Source: CmP2 sp052084925
Lineage (GTDB): Bacteria; Actinomycetota; Actinomycetes; Actinomycetales; Micrococcaceae
Assembly: GCA_052084925.1 (NCBI GenBank)
Contig: JBQDEV010000007.1
Span: forward strand, 1-64,000
Direction of reading: 5' to 3'
DNA: 64,000 nucleotides
The translations under genes were made by a program, and so were the position numbers. Below, in pieces: positions 17,921 to 29,242 of this stretch. Below the pieces are notes generated by a model. That model worked only from the letters and a program-made list of their open reading frames with translations. It did no database searches and was not told the DNA's origin. Numbering within the stretch: position 1 is the stretch's first letter; every line of letters begins with the position of its first letter.

Positions 17921-17934
17921 ACCTTAGCAAAGGT
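17921..17934. promoter_or_regulatory. Short palindrome between PACE and ferritin genes
   Basis: ACCTT-N4-AAGGT sits in the 60-base gap between two divergent starts. On the minus strand the AAGG is also the likely ribosome site of the PACE gene, so the symmetry may be incidental. It does not match a full DtxR/IdeR iron box. Confidence 0.2.
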
Positions 17935-17972
17935 TCTTCCCCCGACCCGCATCGGTGAGTACGCTGAGAGTC

Positions 17973-18488
17973 ATGAAGCTCACGGACGCTCTCGAAGCCA
18001 AGTTCAACGACCAGATCACCCTCGAGTTGCAGGCGGCGCATGTGTACCGTCAGCTCTCGATCGCCGCCGACAGCCAGGATCTGCCCGGTGTCGCCTCCTG
18101 GATGCGTGCCCAGGCCGAAGAGGAACTGGTGCACGCGCAGAAATTCATCGACCATGTGGTGGACCGCGACAACGATGCCGTGATCGGTGCCCTGGAAGCA
18201 CCGGGACTGAGTAGCGATCTCTCCCCTCAGCAGATCTTCAAGGCCGCGCTGGATCACGAGCAGAAGGTCTCGGAATCCATTCGCAAGCTCTACCGTGCCA
18301 CCGAGGAGGCTGGAGACCTGGAGTCTCGTCCGCTGCTGCTGTGGTTCATCGATGAACAGGTCGAAGAGGAGGCCACCGTCTCGGAGGTGCTCGGCAAGCT
18401 GGACCGGGTGGGCAACGACGGCGCCGGAGTGCTGCGTATCGACGCCGAGCTGGGCTCGCGCCACGCGGATCTCGATACCGAGGATTGA
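17973..18488 (+). CDS. Ferritin (bacterial non-heme type)
   Basis: A 171-residue four-helix-bundle iron-storage protein. The ferroxidase-site residues are recognisable: Glu in ITLELQAAHVYRQL near residue 17, the EEELVHAQKFIDHV segment with Glu and His near 50, and Glu in FIDEQVEEEATVSEVL near 127. The ATG at 17973 (MKLTDALEAKFND) is preferred over the GTG at 17955 because it gives the normal family N-terminus. Oxidises and stores Fe(II) in the cytosol. It is single-gene, followed by a strong terminator. Confidence 0.94.
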   Translation: MKLTDALEAKFNDQITLELQAAHVYRQLSIAADSQDLPGVASWMRAQAEEELVHAQKFIDHVVDRDNDAVIGALEAPGLSSDLSPQQIFKAALDHEQKVSESIRKLYRATEEAGDLESRPLLLWFIDEQVEEEATVSEVLGKLDRVGNDGAGVLRIDAELGSRHADLDTED

Positions 18489-18509
18489 TCCCGGCACACT
18501 CCCTCTCTC

Positions 18510-18542
18510 AGGGCGGACACCGAAAGGTGTCCGCCCTGTTTT
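18510..18542 (+). terminator. Rho-independent terminator after ferritin
   Basis: A perfect 11-bp stem AGGGCGGACAC/GTGTCCGCCCT with a six-base loop CGAAAG, followed by GTTTTA. It lies 21 bases after the ferritin stop and just before the start of the UvrA-like gene. Confidence 0.92.
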
Positions 18543-18553
18543 ATGCTGTGACC

Positions 18554-20932
<2,379 letters not shown>

Positions 20933-20933
20933 G

Positions 20934-21749
20934 TCAGCCCTGCGTCAGGAAGAACCTCAGGGCGGCTGCGAATTCGGCGGGCTTTTCGGAGTGCAGCCAG
21001 TGCCCGGCGTCTCTGATGGTCATCCGGCGCACCCGCGGGAACAGGGCGCGCATCGGAGCCACGGCGTCGTCGGTGATGTACGGCGATTTCTCCCCACCCA
21101 GCCAGAGCACGGGCCCCGGATAAGGGTCGGCGTCGAGGTCGGGGAAGCCGCCGATCTCGGTGAGCGAGTCGAAAAGTAACTGCAGATTCGGCTCCCATGC
21201 GAAGGAGCTCGACCCGCCTTCGGCGCGCACACTGCGCAGGTTCTGGAGCAGGAACCCGCGCACCGTGCGCGAGCGGATCTTCTCGGTGAGCTGCGCGTCC
21301 GCGTCGGCGCGACGGGTGAGCGAGTCGAGATCGACGCTGAGCAGGGAACCCAGCAGGTGCTCGAATTCGGAGAACGAGGACACCGAGATCGGGGAGATAT
21401 CCTCCACGATCAGCCGTCTCACCAGGTCGGGGTGACGCAGGGCCAGCACCATGGCGACCTTGCCACCCAGGGAGTGCCCGAGCAGGGTGACCGCTCCCCC
21501 AGGCGCCTTGGAGGCGAAGCCGGCACGCAGGTGCTCCGCCACGGCGTCAGCGGTCTCCACATAGGAGAAATCCTCGGTCCAGGGCGAGGAGCCGTGGTTG
21601 GGCAGGTCCACCAACAGCGAGGTGGCCACATCGGCGAGGTCCTTCGCTGCGGTGGTGAAGTTCTTGCCTCGGCCCATCAGCCCGTGCAGGAACACCATCG
21701 GTTCCGGGCCGTCACCGATCACCGTCGTGTGCAGGGTGTGCTCACTCAT
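20934..21749 (-). CDS. Alpha/beta fold hydrolase
   Basis: A 271-residue serine hydrolase of the YbfF/esterase-like branch. It has the oxyanion segment FLHGLMGRGKNF, the nucleophile elbow GHSLGGKVAM (Ser near 97) and a catalytic His in IRDAGHWLHSEKP near 250. The ATG at 21749 is chosen; it overlaps the stop of the osmoprotectant binding-protein gene by eight bases, so it is probably the last gene of that operon. The natural substrate is unknown. Confidence 0.9.
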   Translation of the reverse strand: MSEHTLHTTVIGDGPEPMVFLHGLMGRGKNFTTAAKDLADVATSLLVDLPNHGSSPWTEDFSYVETADAVAEHLRAGFASKAPGGAVTLLGHSLGGKVAMVLALRHPDLVRRLIVEDISPISVSSFSEFEHLLGSLLSVDLDSLTRRADADAQLTEKIRSRTVRGFLLQNLRSVRAEGGSSSFAWEPNLQLLFDSLTEIGGFPDLDADPYPGPVLWLGGEKSPYITDDAVAPMRALFPRVRRMTIRDAGHWLHSEKPAEFAAALRFFLTQG

Positions 21750-22704
21750 CGACCAAATATCCTTCCTCGACGAGGAAGTCCCAGGCCACATCGCCGGGTT
21801 CCTCGCCATCGACATCGACGCGAGCGTTGAGCTCTGCCATGGTCTCGTTATCGAGGCGCTCGGTCAGCGGGATGACCAGCTCCTCCAGCTGCGGGTACTG
21901 CTCGTACAGTTCCCCACCGATCACGCCGGAGAGGTTGTACTTGGGGAAGTAGGCCTCGTCGTCTTCCAGCACCACCAAATCCAGGGCGGGAATGCGCCCG
22001 TCGGTGGCGGTGGTCTGCCCGAAGGTGCACTCGCCGTTCGCGGTGGCCTGGAAGGTCGCGCCCTGATCCATCATGCGGCGCTGGTCCGCGGAGGCTGGCG
22101 GGATGCCGTAATGCTCCAGCATCGGTTCGAACCCGTCGTTGCGGGATGCGAATTCGGCGGCGATGCAGTAGGTCAGCTCGGACTCGTCCAGTTCCGCCAG
22201 ATCCGACATCACTGTCACCCCGAGTTCCTCGGAGCGTTCGCGCGTCATCATCATCGCGTAGGTGTTGTTCACCGCGGAGGGCTGCACCCAGTGCAGGTCG
22301 AACTCAGCATCGGCGTTCTGGACCGCTTCGAATTGCTCCTGCTCGTCCACGATGGGGTCGACATTGCCCAGATAGGTGATCCAGGCGGTGCCGGTGTACT
22401 CCCACTGAAAGTCCATGATTCCCTGCAGCATGGCCTGGCGCACGCTCTGCGATCCGGGCACATTGGTGAGGTCCTGGGTGTCGGCGCCGGCCGATTGGGC
22501 GAGGATGACCATCATCTTGCCCAGGATCGCCTGCTCGGTGAAGTCTTTGGAGCCGACGGCGATGCTGGCGCCTTCCAGGTTCACGTCAGCCACCGGTCCG
22601 GCCAGTTCGCCGCTGGGCACGTAGCCGCCCGCGGTGCCGAGGCCACAGCCGGAGAGCAGTCCGGCCGAGAGGGCGACGGCGAGGGCAGCTTGCATCCTTC
22701 TCAT
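21742..22704 (-). CDS. Osmoprotectant ABC transporter substrate-binding lipoprotein (OpuCC/ProX type)
   Basis: A 320-residue binding protein. The signal sequence MRRMQAALAVALSAG leads to the lipobox LLSGC. The mature start GASIAVGSKDFTEQAILGKM is diagnostic of glycine betaine/choline-type OpuC/OsmX binding proteins. The ATG at 22704 overlaps the upstream permease stop (ATGA). It captures quaternary-ammonium compatible solutes for the adjacent permease-ATPase complex. Exact ligand unknown. Confidence 0.92.
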   Translation of the reverse strand: MRRMQAALAVALSAGLLSGCGLGTAGGYVPSGELAGPVADVNLEGASIAVGSKDFTEQAILGKMMVILAQSAGADTQDLTNVPGSQSVRQAMLQGIMDFQWEYTGTAWITYLGNVDPIVDEQEQFEAVQNADAEFDLHWVQPSAVNNTYAMMMTRERSEELGVTVMSDLAELDESELTYCIAAEFASRNDGFEPMLEHYGIPPASADQRRMMDQGATFQATANGECTFGQTTATDGRIPALDLVVLEDDEAYFPKYNLSGVIGGELYEQYPQLEELVIPLTERLDNETMAELNARVDVDGEEPGDVAWDFLVEEGYLVDE

Positions 22705-23450
22705 GCCAGGCCTCCCGGTTTCACGATGACTTCGAGTAGTCGGCCCACCCATTCAACGGCCAGGGCCAGGGCCGCCACGAGCAGTGCCCCGGAGACCAGG
22801 ATGGAGAACCGGAACATCAGGATCCCGGTCTGGATCAGCAGTCCGAGACCGCCGGCGTCAATGAACGACGCGAAGGCCCCCGCCCCGACGAGCAGCACCA
22901 GGGCGGTGCGTACCCCGGTCATGATGACAGGAATCGCGATGGGCAACTCTACCCGCAGCAGGACTTGAGTCCCGGACATCCCCATACCGCGGGCCGCCTC
23001 GATGAGCGAGGGTTCCACTCCGCGCAGCCCGGTGATGGTGTTGGCCAGCACCGGGAGGAACGCGTAGAGCGTCAGCGCAAGCACCGCGACCCAGAACCCG
23101 AAGCCCAGGAGCAGCGCCAGCAGCACGATCACGCCCACCACCGGGGCTGCCTGGCCGGCGTTGGCCACCCCCAGCACAGGACCGATAACGCCACGGGTGC
23201 CGGGTCGGGTGAGTAGGATCCCCACCGGTACGGCGGTGCCGACCACCAGCACGGCGCAGACCACCACTATCAGCAGGTGCTCCCAGGTGAGGGTGCCGAT
23301 GTTCTGCCAGGTGAGCAGCCGTGCCTCGATCTCGTCCAGGGAGGCAGCGGAGCGCCAGATCCCCCAGCCGATGAGCAGCAGGGCGACGAAGATCGGTAGT
23401 CCGATCAGCAGCAGCCGGTCCTCACGGGTGGCGTGTCGGAGTCGGTTCAT
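22701..23450 (-). CDS. Osmoprotectant ABC transporter permease (OpuCD-like)
   Basis: A 249-residue membrane permease with about six helices and the BPD signature region VEPSLIEAARGMGMSGTQVL. The true start is the ATG at 23450 (MNRLRHATRED), which overlaps the ATPase stop by four bases; the longer open frame upstream is antisense-like and Arg-rich. It is one of two permeases of the OpuC-type importer, the other lying at 24589-25230. Confidence 0.92.
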   Translation of the reverse strand: MNRLRHATREDRLLLIGLPIFVALLLIGWGIWRSAASLDEIEARLLTWQNIGTLTWEHLLIVVVCAVLVVGTAVPVGILLTRPGTRGVIGPVLGVANAGQAAPVVGVIVLLALLLGFGFWVAVLALTLYAFLPVLANTITGLRGVEPSLIEAARGMGMSGTQVLLRVELPIAIPVIMTGVRTALVLLVGAGAFASFIDAGGLGLLIQTGILMFRFSILVSGALLVAALALAVEWVGRLLEVIVKPGGLA

Positions 23451-24592
23451 TCTCCCGCCCCGCTGGGTTCGGTGGCGCGCAGCAGCTCGGTCACGGCGTC
23501 GTAGGTGATAACCCCGATGAACTTGTCGCGGCGGGTGACCATGGCTCCGGCATGGCTGGAGACGAGCATCGAGTCCAGCGCGTCGGCCAGGGTGGAACGG
23601 TGATCCACCACCGTCTGCAGCGCCTTCTGCGGGTCGGGCACCGTTTCGTGTCCGCGCAGGCTGCGCAGAAACACCCAGTCGCCGGGGCATCCGTCGGCGT
23701 CGAGAATCACCACCGAGACCGCACCAGCAGACTCCACCCGCTCGACGACCTCGGCCACGGGTTCGCCCACGACCGCGGTGACCGGCTGGCTCAGCTCCAT
23801 CTCGCCGACCCGCAGCAGGGAGAGCTGTTTGAGTTTGGACCCGGCACCGATGAAGTCGGCAACGAAGTCATTGGCGGGCTGGCCGAGAATCTCCTCGGGC
23901 GTGGCGTACTGGGCGATGCTCGCCCCCTCCTGCAGGATCAGGATCCGGTCACCGAGCTTGATGGCCTCGTCGATGTCGTGGGTGACGCACACAATGGTCT
24001 TGTGCAGCTCTTCCTGGATGCTGATCAGCTCGTCCTGCAACCGCTGCCGAGTGATGGGGTCGACGGCGCCGAAGGGCTCGTCCATCAGCACCACGGGCGG
24101 ATCCGCGGCGAGCCCGCGGGCCACGCCCACGCGTTGCTGCTGCCCACCCGAGAGCTCGCGCGGATAGCGGTCGCGGTAGATGTTCGGCTGCAGCCCCACC
24201 AGCTCGAGCAGCTCGTCCACCCGGGCGGCGATCCGGCGACGATCCCACTTCAGCAACCCCGGGACCAGGCCAATGTTGTCGGCCACGCTGAGGTGCGGCA
24301 GCAGCCCACCGCCCTGGATCACGTAGCCAATGCTGCGGCGCAGGTCGTTGGCGTTCTGGGTGGTGATATCGACGCCGTCGATGAGGATCTTCCCGGAAGT
24401 GGGCTCGATGAGTCGGTTGATCATCTTCAGCGACGTGGTCTTGCCGCAGCCCGAGGGACCCACGAACATGACAGTCTCCCCCGCCGGGATGCTCAGCGAG
24501 AGCCCGCGCACGGCGGGGTCCTCCTGGCCGGGGTAGCGCTTGACGACGTCGACGAGTTCGATGCCCGCTCCGGTGTGAGACTGGTCGTTCAT
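23447..24592 (-). CDS. Osmoprotectant ABC transporter ATPase with CBS domains (OpuCA/ProV type)
   Basis: A 381-residue ATPase with Walker A GPSGCGKTTS near residue 43, signature ELSGGQQQRVGVARG near 140, and Walker B VVLMDEPFGAVDP. The C-terminal 120 residues form a CBS-type pair ending DKFIGVITYDAVTELL. In homologs this region senses ionic strength or nucleotides to gate uptake. It overlaps both neighbouring permease genes by four bases. Confidence 0.93.
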   Translation of the reverse strand: MNDQSHTGAGIELVDVVKRYPGQEDPAVRGLSLSIPAGETVMFVGPSGCGKTTSLKMINRLIEPTSGKILIDGVDITTQNANDLRRSIGYVIQGGGLLPHLSVADNIGLVPGLLKWDRRRIAARVDELLELVGLQPNIYRDRYPRELSGGQQQRVGVARGLAADPPVVLMDEPFGAVDPITRQRLQDELISIQEELHKTIVCVTHDIDEAIKLGDRILILQEGASIAQYATPEEILGQPANDFVADFIGAGSKLKQLSLLRVGEMELSQPVTAVVGEPVAEVVERVESAGAVSVVILDADGCPGDWVFLRSLRGHETVPDPQKALQTVVDHRSTLADALDSMLVSSHAGAMVTRRDKFIGVITYDAVTELLRATEPSGAGE

Positions 24593-25230
24593 GCGCGAAT
24601 CCCTTTCGAGGTCGTGAATCGGGCGAGCAGCACCAGCACGGCGTCGACCGCCAGTGCCAGGATGATGATGCCGCCGGTGCCCACCAGCGCGTAGTTCAGC
24701 GCGTTGGCGCCTCCCACTTGGGAGAGCCCGGTGAAGATAAAGCCGCCGAGTCCGGGGCCGAGAACATAAGCAGCGATGGCGGCAACGCCCATGGACATCT
24801 GCACGGAGACACGGATGCCCGTTAGAATGACTGGCCAGGCGAGCGGGAGCCGCACCCGCCAGAAGATCGCTCCGGCCCCCATGCCCTGGCCGCGGGCGGC
24901 CTCGACCACCAGGGAGTCCACTCCCTGTAGCCCGACGACCGCGTTGCGCAGGATCGGCAGGGTCGCGTAGAACACGACGAGCACCACGGCGGGCACCGTG
25001 CCGATACCGACCAGCGGGATGAGCAGGCCGATCAGCGCGAAGGAGGGCAGGGTGAGGCCAATGGCGGAAACGGCGTTGGCCAGTGGGCTCAGCGACCGGT
25101 AGCGCGTCACCAGCACGGCCAGCAGCAGCGCGATCACCGTGGCGATGATGACCGACTGCACCACCAGGGAGGTGTGCTGGTAGGAGCGGTAGAGGATGTC
25201 CTCCCAGCGCGAGCCGATGAAGTCGAGCAT
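24589..25230 (-). CDS. Osmoprotectant ABC transporter permease (OpuCB-like)
   Basis: A 213-residue permease starting MLDFIGSRWEDILYRSYQHT, with about five helices and the signature VDSLVVEAARGQGMGAGAIF. It is the first transporter gene of the cluster. Its ATG overlaps the stop of the upstream repair gene by one base (TGATG), suggesting coupled translation with that unrelated protein. Confidence 0.92.
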   Translation of the reverse strand: MLDFIGSRWEDILYRSYQHTSLVVQSVIIATVIALLLAVLVTRYRSLSPLANAVSAIGLTLPSFALIGLLIPLVGIGTVPAVVLVVFYATLPILRNAVVGLQGVDSLVVEAARGQGMGAGAIFWRVRLPLAWPVILTGIRVSVQMSMGVAAIAAYVLGPGLGGFIFTGLSQVGGANALNYALVGTGGIIILALAVDAVLVLLARFTTSKGIRA

Positions 25231-25829
25231 CAGGCTCCGCCTGGCCCGGACTGCGCTGAGGCTTGCTTAGCCGCGGCCTTCAGTGCGCGCTTGTTTTCGC
25301 GGACCTCCAGCAGGGTTTCGGGCGAGACAATGTCGGCCACGGAGCGCATCGCCGCCGGGGCACCGTAATCTCCGGCAGCCTGTTCCCAGCCCTCACCGGT
25401 GAACCCGCACTGCTTGCCGAGCAGCGCCAGGAAGATCTTCGCTTTCTGGTCTCCGAACCCGGGCAGCTTCTTCAGCCGCTTCAGCACCTCGGCTCCCGTG
25501 GGGTTGCCCGCGGTCCAGATGTTGGCGGCGTCGCCGTCCCACTCCTCGACGACGGCGCGGCAGAGCTTCTGCACTCGCTCCGCCATGGACCCGGGGAAGC
25601 GGTGCACGGCCGGGGTCTCTCTAAAAGCTGCGAGGAAGTCGTCCGGGTTGTATCCGGCGATCGTTTTGGCCTCCACCGAGCCGATACGCTCCTGCAGTTT
25701 CTTCGGGCCGACGAAGGCGGTCTCCATGGCGATCTGCTGGTCCAGCAGCATGCCGATCAGCAGCGCCAGAGGGTTCTCGCTCAGCAGGCGGTCGGCATCG
25801 GGGTCGTCGGTAAGGTGCAGTTCAAGCAT
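25230..25829 (-). CDS. HhH-GPD-type base excision DNA repair protein
   Basis: A 199-residue DNA-glycosylase-like protein. The N-terminal LALLIGMLLDQQIAMETAF matches the start of the HhH-GPD fold. The helix-hairpin-helix is LKKLPGFGDQKAKIFLALLGK near residue 117, with a downstream Asp in AAGDYG that could serve as the catalytic acid. No iron-sulfur Cys cluster is visible. The gene heads the osmoprotectant ABC genes, overlapping the first by one base. The damaged base recognised is unknown. Confidence 0.87.
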   Translation of the reverse strand: MLELHLTDDPDADRLLSENPLALLIGMLLDQQIAMETAFVGPKKLQERIGSVEAKTIAGYNPDDFLAAFRETPAVHRFPGSMAERVQKLCRAVVEEWDGDAANIWTAGNPTGAEVLKRLKKLPGFGDQKAKIFLALLGKQCGFTGEGWEQAAGDYGAPAAMRSVADIVSPETLLEVRENKRALKAAAKQASAQSGPGGA

Positions 25830-25896
25830 GCAACCAGTATCGCAGTGATTGATCGCACGACAACAGTCGAACGGAAAGCATGCGACTCACAATGAG

Positions 25897-26571
25897 TCAT
25901 AGTTGACTGCGCAAGAACTCCCTCTGCCGATCATTGAGATCACGTTCGATGAAGTCGAGGATCAGCTGGGTTTCCCTCTTCGTGAGACCCGGGACCTCGT
26001 CGTCAAAGTCCGGGATGATTGAGCGAAACACCGCCGCAAGATTCTCGAGCTCCTCGTCCGTCGATGCGTCATCAAGAGAATCGAAGCTCTTCTGCACACG
26101 TGAAAGTATGGACCGTCGATGAGGTTCCTGCAACGCTTCGGCGAAGGCATCGAGCTGTGACTTATTGCCATACAGATGAGCGAATAGCACCGCAGACGGA
26201 ACGTCCGTCGAGCTCAGACTTAGTGCCGCAGCAGCCTTGGAAAGTCCGACATGATCACGTGCACGCGCTTGTGCCAGCAGTTCTCGGCGCCTCGTCAGCA
26301 CGGCAATCTGTTCTTCAAGGGAGCGATCTACTTCATCGAGCAAGTCATCGGTCGCTTCCGAGGGGCTGGAGGCGAGAACGCCTGCTTGCGCCAGCGACAA
26401 ACCAGAATCAGTGAGATGGGCGATTCTCAAGAGGATCACGAGGTGATCAGCCGTGTATTCTCGGTACCCGTTGCTGAGCCTGGGCGGTTCAGGAAGGATG
26501 CCGATCTGGTGATAGTGCCTCAAGGTACGTACTGTTACCCCAGCGATCTCGGCGATTTCTGAGCTTCTCAT
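25897..26571 (-). CDS. MerR family transcriptional regulator
   Basis: A 224-residue regulator. The N-terminal winged helix MRSSEIAEIAGVTVRTLRHY and GYREYTADHLVILLRI are typical of MerR proteins. They are followed by a dimerisation helix and a roughly 100-residue C-terminal domain without the Cys pattern of metal sensors, which points to an organic ligand (TipA/BmrR-like logic). The ATG at 26571 overlaps the MFS gene stop by four bases. It probably controls its own operon through the palindrome at 27796-27816. Confidence 0.9.
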   Translation of the reverse strand: MRSSEIAEIAGVTVRTLRHYHQIGILPEPPRLSNGYREYTADHLVILLRIAHLTDSGLSLAQAGVLASSPSEATDDLLDEVDRSLEEQIAVLTRRRELLAQARARDHVGLSKAAAALSLSSTDVPSAVLFAHLYGNKSQLDAFAEALQEPHRRSILSRVQKSFDSLDDASTDEELENLAAVFRSIIPDFDDEVPGLTKRETQLILDFIERDLNDRQREFLRSQL

Positions 26572-27782
26572 GATCCGTCCTTCCGACCGATCTGCCGAAC
26601 GCCATCGCCGAGCAGCGCTGCCCCGGCTACCAGGATCCACAGTACAGCCAAGACGGCCATGGACATGGTGAGGCTGGTGACTTCGATCAGCGCGGCGGCA
26701 CCACCGATCCCCAAGGCAGGAACCAAGGTCATCAAGGCGTTTTGGGCGCCCAGCACCTTCCCGCGGTGCGAATCGGCCACGTTCTCAACGAAGGTCAGCC
26801 CGGCGACGGCGTTCATGCAGCCACCCCCCAAGCCGACCACAACGGCGCCGACGACGATCGACCACAGCGGACCGAGCGCGCTGACAAGGATCAAGCCGAT
26901 GGCCAAGATGATGACACCGCAGAAAAGCCATACGCGACGGGAGAGCTTGTCGCCCACCGTGGCGAACAGCGCGCCGCCCACCAACAACCCAGTTGCTATG
27001 GCGCTCAGCACGAACCCGACGAACTCGGCTTCGCCTCGGAATGCGAAGTGAACAGGAATGACCATTCCCTGCGTTGCGGCGAGGATGACGGCCGAGGCCA
27101 GGCCCATCACCACCATCACACGCAAGATCGGCGTGCGGAAGATGACCGACAGACCATAGAAGAACGATGTGGGCTGCCCAGAATGAGCTCCGGTCTGTGG
27201 GGCGCTTGGGATCGCCGCTACGTGACGCGGGATGCCGAGGGTGAGCACGGCCGCGAACGCAGCGATCCCCGATGTCACCCAGAGCACGGACGCTGGTTCT
27301 AACGTGGCAACCAACACCCCTGCCACTGCGGGACCGACCAGGAGGGACACGCCGGCGATCGACTCACGCAGGCCGATCATTCGTGACGACTCCACTCCAG
27401 CGGCCCGGGATATCGCAGGAAGCATCGATTCACGGGCGGTGATGCCCGGGACGTCACCGAACGAATTCAGGATCGCGACCGCGATGAACCAGCCCAGGTT
27501 CAGCCCTACCGTGAGATCAACGATCGGCAGAACCACCAACGCGGCAGCCGAAATCACGTCGGTCAGGATCGCCGCAGTGCGTCTGTTGACTCGGTCAATG
27601 AACCGTCCCATCAGCAACCCGGCAAGAGCGGACGGCACCGCGGCGGCGATCGCGACCACACCCGCCCCGAGGGGACTGCCCGTCGTGAAAAGTACCAACA
27701 GCGGTAAGGCGATGGCAGTGATCGAGTTTCCAAGAAACGACGTGCCGAACGAGGTCAGATAGAAGAAGGGAATCCGTAGCAT
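26568..27782 (-). CDS. MFS transporter
   Basis: A 404-residue, 12-helix transporter of the enterobactin-exporter/MFS_3 type. The opening FFYLTSFGTSFLGNSITAIALPLLV and the loop MGRFIDRVNRRTAAILTD after helix 2 support the family. It is first in a two-gene operon with the MerR regulator, a typical arrangement for drug-inducible efflux. The ATG at 27782 lies only 13 bases from the operator palindrome. Confidence 0.88.
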   Translation of the reverse strand: MLRIPFFYLTSFGTSFLGNSITAIALPLLVLFTTGSPLGAGVVAIAAAVPSALAGLLMGRFIDRVNRRTAAILTDVISAAALVVLPIVDLTVGLNLGWFIAVAILNSFGDVPGITARESMLPAISRAAGVESSRMIGLRESIAGVSLLVGPAVAGVLVATLEPASVLWVTSGIAAFAAVLTLGIPRHVAAIPSAPQTGAHSGQPTSFFYGLSVIFRTPILRVMVVMGLASAVILAATQGMVIPVHFAFRGEAEFVGFVLSAIATGLLVGGALFATVGDKLSRRVWLFCGVIILAIGLILVSALGPLWSIVVGAVVVGLGGGCMNAVAGLTFVENVADSHRGKVLGAQNALMTLVPALGIGGAAALIEVTSLTMSMAVLAVLWILVAGAALLGDGVRQIGRKDGS

Positions 27783-27795
27783 GCTTCCAGCGAAA

Positions 27796-27816
27796 ACTAT
27801 GACGTTACGTCATAGT
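27796..27816 (-). promoter_or_regulatory. MerR-type operator/promoter of the MFS-MerR operon
   Basis: A perfect 21-base palindrome with arms ACTATGACGT/ACGTCATAGT around one central base. On the minus strand TTGACT overlaps its upstream edge and would serve as the -35, the usual arrangement for MerR proteins that twist an overlong promoter spacer. The transcript would start near the ATG. The TGACGTNACGTCA core resembles operators of actinobacterial TipA-like MerR regulators. Confidence 0.8.
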
Positions 27817-27849
27817 CAAGCTCGCCCTGCGGTCGATCGTCGGGGTCGG

Positions 27850-29208
27850 CTACCGCCAGCGCGCCTCGGAGCTGCCATACCGCACCGGCGGGTGACGATA
27901 CTCGACGGGTCGACCGTCGCACCAAAAGGGAGGCGGCACGTAACGAAGCTCACCGTACGGGGTCGACGCCATCGTCCGAAACGACACTTCCAGCGGCGGA
28001 CCCGGTTGCCGTATCTGGGGAGTCGGCATGGTGAGAAGCTCGTGTGCGGTCCGGGCCAGCGAAAGCTCCGCGCTCGACAGCGACGTCGAGTCCAGCATCA
28101 GGGCGACAGCGGCGACCATGCCCATCCCCGTCGCGTGATCCAGCGCCTGCAACGGCAGCCGTCCGGGCACCCCAGTGTCATCCCGGTAGAGGTCGGCGAT
28201 GCCGGTGGCGGCCTGCACGATGCTGTCGAATCCCCTCCGATCGCTCCAGGGACCGGTTCTTCCCCATGCGGAGAGGGAGACCACTTTCAGACGCGGATTA
28301 ATGTCGAGCATGTCCGCGGTGCTCCAACCGTGTGCACCCAGGGCATCGGGACGATAGCCCTGCAGGACAACGTGGCCGGTACGCATCAGCTCCTGAAGTC
28401 GATGGCTGTCCGTACTCTCACGCAGATCGAGCGTCACGCTGCGCTGGGAGAACCCGGTGTCGATGTGCTGGTCGAGGTCTTCCGGATACTGCGGCGGGTC
28501 CACCCGAATCACGTCCGCGCCCAGTGCACCGAGCAGCCGGGCCGCGCTGGGTCCCGCGATGACTCGGGTCAGGTTGAGTACGCGCAGTCCGCGCAACGGG
28601 GCGTCTGAGCTATCGTCGGGTGCAGTCCAGGAACTGGCGCGGGTTTCGTCGCGCGATGCGTCCTGGGTGAAGCGGATCCACGGCCCGTGAGCGACGGCAC
28701 TCCCCATGGCGCTGGAGCTCCAGTCCTCGGGTGACCGAACCCCGGCGGCTACCCCACCGTTCTCAGCGAGGCCGTCTTCGATCTCACGGTTTGTCAGGGC
28801 AGCCAGCCGTGCCTCCATGAGCTGGTGATTCTGGGTCGCCAGGAACCGCTCGAGTACCGCCCGATGGTGCGGATAGTTGGCGTGCAAACGCACCCAGCCG
28901 TCGGCAGTCCGGTGGAATCCGGACATCGGAGCGAAAGCACGAGTCGACCGGCCGTCGATCCGAAGGTGCTCGAAGGAAGAGAATGACGCGGCCACGGCGA
29001 CAGAACTCGTGGAGAAGTTGCGTCTGGTGAGTCGGTTCAAGGCGGTAGCAGCCGCCCGAGTGGAGGCGAGCGCGAGTCCCTCCACGTCAAGGGCACCGCC
29101 CCACCAGTACCGTGGTCCGCTGAGCGTCGCGGCGTGGTCGTCGGTACGGAGATCGGCGTCCACAACGCCGTCGAGACGGTCGGCCCACCGTCCGAGCAGC
29201 TCATCCAT
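27850..29208 (-). CDS. CaiB/BaiF family CoA-transferase
   Basis: A 452-residue family III CoA-transferase. The C-terminal half holds the canonical core: LRVLNLTRVIAGPSAARLLG, then GADVIRVDPP, then LDLRES and the segment SAWGRTGPWSDRRGFDSIVQ. The N-terminal 200 residues are more divergent, as in fused two-half members. It moves CoA between carboxylic acids; substrates are unknown. Divergent from mug, with only a 34-base gap to the chosen mug start. Confidence 0.88.
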   Translation of the reverse strand: MDELLGRWADRLDGVVDADLRTDDHAATLSGPRYWWGGALDVEGLALASTRAAATALNRLTRRNFSTSSVAVAASFSSFEHLRIDGRSTRAFAPMSGFHRTADGWVRLHANYPHHRAVLERFLATQNHQLMEARLAALTNREIEDGLAENGGVAAGVRSPEDWSSSAMGSAVAHGPWIRFTQDASRDETRASSWTAPDDSSDAPLRGLRVLNLTRVIAGPSAARLLGALGADVIRVDPPQYPEDLDQHIDTGFSQRSVTLDLRESTDSHRLQELMRTGHVVLQGYRPDALGAHGWSTADMLDINPRLKVVSLSAWGRTGPWSDRRGFDSIVQAATGIADLYRDDTGVPGRLPLQALDHATGMGMVAAVALMLDSTSLSSAELSLARTAHELLTMPTPQIRQPGPPLEVSFRTMASTPYGELRYVPPPFWCDGRPVEYRHPPVRYGSSEARWR

Positions 29209-29242
29209 GCGGCCAGACTATCTCGTACTGCTCAGCGGCTAC

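Noticed and set aside
17921..17934. DtxR/IdeR iron box upstream of ferritin
   Set aside because: The ACCTT-N4-AAGGT symmetry is shorter than and different from the 19-base iron-box consensus.
17913..18497. Extended N-terminus of the PACE protein across the ferritin gene
   Set aside because: The added residues are antisense to ferritin and would make the protein twice the family length; the GTG at 17912 with its AAGG site fits better.
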